Shown here piece after piece: positions 62,704 through 64,000 of a stretch of DNA of 64,000 nt (the stretch's first letter is position 1; every line of letters starts with the position of its first letter). The notes below the pieces were generated by a model. The model was not told the origin of the DNA. It worked only from the letters and a program-made list of their open reading frames with translations, and searched no databases. Source of the stretch: Bacteroidetes bacterium HGW-Bacteroidetes-1 (GTDB lineage: Bacteria > Bacteroidota > Bacteroidia > Bacteroidales > F082); the NCBI GenBank assembly GCA_002842755.1, contig PHDU01000011.1, positions 17,041 through 81,040 on the forward strand. Direction: 5' to 3'. The position numbers were made by a program, and so were the translations under genes.

Positions 62704-63687
62704 TTATTGCAGGTAAATCCCTGAGCCGATGAAATAATCAAAGCCTGGTATCTTCATCACAAATGCAAGTTTAGGCTCCTCTTTGCCTGTCACAGGATTA
62801 TTCCACCAGTATTCATAAAAGCCACTACCCTCAACATTTTTAGCAACTGAAACCAATTCTCTGATAACGTAATTACCGCGTGAATCCTGATAGTCATATA
62901 GCTTCTGCCCCTGAAGCTCCTTTTGTGTTCCGTGAGCCAGATTCACACAATTAAAATCGTACATAAAAAAGTACCCTGATTGATCATCAAAAAATCGGAC
63001 AAAGTCAATCATTTTTCTGCAAAACTCAACCCTGTTTGCTGTATCGGAGTAATAACCGGACAATGCTCCTCCCATACCCAATGCCATTGAACGTGTTGCT
63101 TCTTCAGCAATTTTAATTTTAGCTTCGTTTGGGGTATAATAAAATGATAGAGGATCACCATAAAAGCCTGAACCAATAAACAACTGTGCAGAAGGAATAC
63201 TTTTTACAAATCCTATTTTTCGTTCCGTAAGGCTGGTAGCGGGATTACTGAAGTAATATTCAATAAATCCATTTCCTGTATAGATTGCGGTATTCACCAT
63301 ATCTCTGACATAATACTTTCCATTGACGTCCTGTATATCCAAACGGTTTGTTCCAATGAGGCCAGGATTTGTGGCGTGGGCAACCATCCATGCACGATAG
63401 GTTTCGACAAAATAATACCCGGAAGCATCATCGAAAAATCGAACAGGCTGTATAAAAGACTGACAAAGAATGGCTTGTTGTGCACTGTCGGTTATGATCG
63501 ATTGAAAAAGTGTTTCAAATCCGGTAGCAGCATTGGTTGTATTCACTTCCACAATTGTTTTATCAAGCGTATATTGTGATACCCAATCTGTTTTCACATA
63601 AACATCCTCGTTCTTGTTGTTACAGGAAGATAGAACGACAGCCAACACAAGCGACAGCCCAACCACGATACTAAATTTTGTTCTCAT
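62704..63687 (-). CDS. Double-Cache periplasmic lipoprotein
   Basis: A 327-residue lipoprotein (lipobox VVLSSCNNK, Cys22). Two Cache_2-type units: about 60-190 (CQSFIQPVRFFDDASGYYFVETYRAWMVAHATNPGLIGTNRLDIQDVNGKYYVRDMVNTA...) and about 205-327 (CRKMIDFVRFFDDQSGYFFMYDFNCVNLAHGTQKELQGQKLYDYQDSRGNYVIRELV). Both carry the FFDD-SGYYF motif and end KIPGFDYFIGSGIY-like. It has only the sensor part, no kinase, so it may be a binding protein that presents ligand to a receptor. The broken kinase at 45-47 kb has the same Cache_2 type. Confidence 0.83.
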   Translation of the reverse strand: MRTKFSIVVGLSLVLAVVLSSCNNKNEDVYVKTDWVSQYTLDKTIVEVNTTNAATGFETLFQSIITDSAQQAILCQSFIQPVRFFDDASGYYFVETYRAWMVAHATNPGLIGTNRLDIQDVNGKYYVRDMVNTAIYTGNGFIEYYFSNPATSLTERKIGFVKSIPSAQLFIGSGFYGDPLSFYYTPNEAKIKIAEEATRSMALGMGGALSGYYSDTANRVEFCRKMIDFVRFFDDQSGYFFMYDFNCVNLAHGTQKELQGQKLYDYQDSRGNYVIRELVSVAKNVEGSGFYEYWWNNPVTGKEEPKLAFVMKIPGFDYFIGSGIYLQ

Positions 63688-63909
63688 TTTTTGAATTAAA
63701 CGATTAAAGATTCTACAAAAAAAAATGTTTTACATACCATCCATGAAGACTAAAAAATGCTCGAAAAACTGTATTTGCTTTTATCCGTTTTATTGTCTGA
63801 ATGCTGGCCGAATGAAGTCATTCACTCTTCTAACAAGCCTTAAAATGTCAATGTTTTGTTTAACAACAACAATCACTTTCAATCTCAAGATTAAAAAAAT
63901 GGTAACTAA
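63688..63909. other. Region between the Cache protein and the transposase tail
   Basis: About 220 nt. A 66-codon plus-strand frame here (63725-63925) is of low-complexity composition and not credible. No terminal inverted repeat of an insertion sequence could be identified. Confidence 0.35.
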
Positions 63910-64000
63910 TCAGTTTCTTTTGTAATCGGCAATGGTGTTTAATGCAAGAAATACATTCTGGCCATTTTTTATGGAAGTATCAATAATGGATCTCAGTGTG
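63910..64000 (-). CDS. C-terminal tail of a probable IS66-type transposase (cut by window edge)
   Basis: The minus strand from the right edge reads about 30 codons to a TGA at 63912-63910: T-L-R-S-I-I-D-T-S-I-K-N-G-Q-N-V-F, then LALNTIADYKRN. The pattern (L/I-RS-I-x-TxxKxGQNVF-AL) is like the ends of IS66-family transposases. With only 30 residues visible the family is a guess and a complete insertion sequence cannot be shown. Confidence 0.45.
   Translation of the reverse strand, partial: TLRSIIDTSIKNGQNVFLALNTIADYKRN

Noticed and set aside
63725..63925. 66-codon plus-strand frame near the right edge
   Set aside because: Low-complexity composition, overlaps the probable transposase tail on the other strand, and no start signals.
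1..64000. CRISPR array, prophage, integrative element or defence island
   Set aside because: No repeat-spacer array, integrase, phage structural genes or restriction/defence genes are visible; only a transposase tail at the right edge.

Overview
The window is chromosomal DNA of a member of the Bacteroidota. Five things support this: the AT-rich sequence; the almost complete lack of Shine-Dalgarno sites; the repeated presence of the phylum's -7 promoter element TAnnTTTG just upstream of genes; type IX secretion (T9SS) features (PorQ, two cargo proteins with C-terminal sorting domains); and phylum-typical families (CarboxypepD_reg TonB-dependent receptor, DUF5020, LytTR/TPR pairs, dCache histidine kinases). 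No rRNA, tRNA, CRISPR array or prophage was recognised. A probable transposase tail is cut by the right edge. The order within the phylum cannot be fixed from this sequence.

Layout. 0-9.4 kb: dnaX (minus), then a plus-strand run with a polysaccharide deacetylase, a FemAB/GNAT-like protein, upp, an ABC permease, a beta-carbonic anhydrase, a sodium-dependent (NSS) transporter and a ComEA-type HHH protein. 9.5-19.4 kb: a BASS-type symporter, an aldehyde ferredoxin oxidoreductase, a secreted M1 peptidase, a CrtA-like protein, an HHH/outer-membrane barrel protein with a PorV-like partner, and a DUF2461 protein. 19.4-20.1 kb is gene-free but holds two tandem copies of a structured ~100-nt element, each with its own promoter-like site. 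20.1-30.5 kb: aroK, an MbnH/MbnP-like pair, phoH-purC, a sigma-54-driven small repeat protein, a cupin, a SirB1-like protein and nadD-oxidoreductase-gmk-yicC. 30.6-43.6 kb: TPR membrane protein, LytTR regulator, phospholipase-D-type protein, rocD, sodB, TonB receptor, rpmB, a SlyD-like isomerase and a 1000-residue PEP/pyruvate-binding regulator. 43.6-52.2 kb: secreted esterase, a dCache histidine kinase broken by an in-frame TGA, DUF5020, DUF721/recF, porQ and a DUF1028 T9SS cargo. 52.4-56.8 kb: a four-gene operon (VirK-like, B12-binding photosensor-like, histidine kinase, REC-PAS-kinase). 57-64 kb: a Pmp3 mini-protein, a large glycoside-hydrolase-like protein with dockerin-like repeats, a VIT1 transporter, rlmF, small membrane proteins, a Cache lipoprotein and the transposase tail.

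Most genes are ordinary housekeeping or metabolism. The parts most likely to be new are: the tandem hairpin RNAs at 19.48-19.96 kb, whose inner stems differ in sequence but keep pairing; the putative light/B12 signalling operon, with a canonical W-x9-EH motif; the small secreted protein with three DIPF repeats behind a sigma-54 promoter; and the MbnP/MbnH pair without a visible methanobactin gene.
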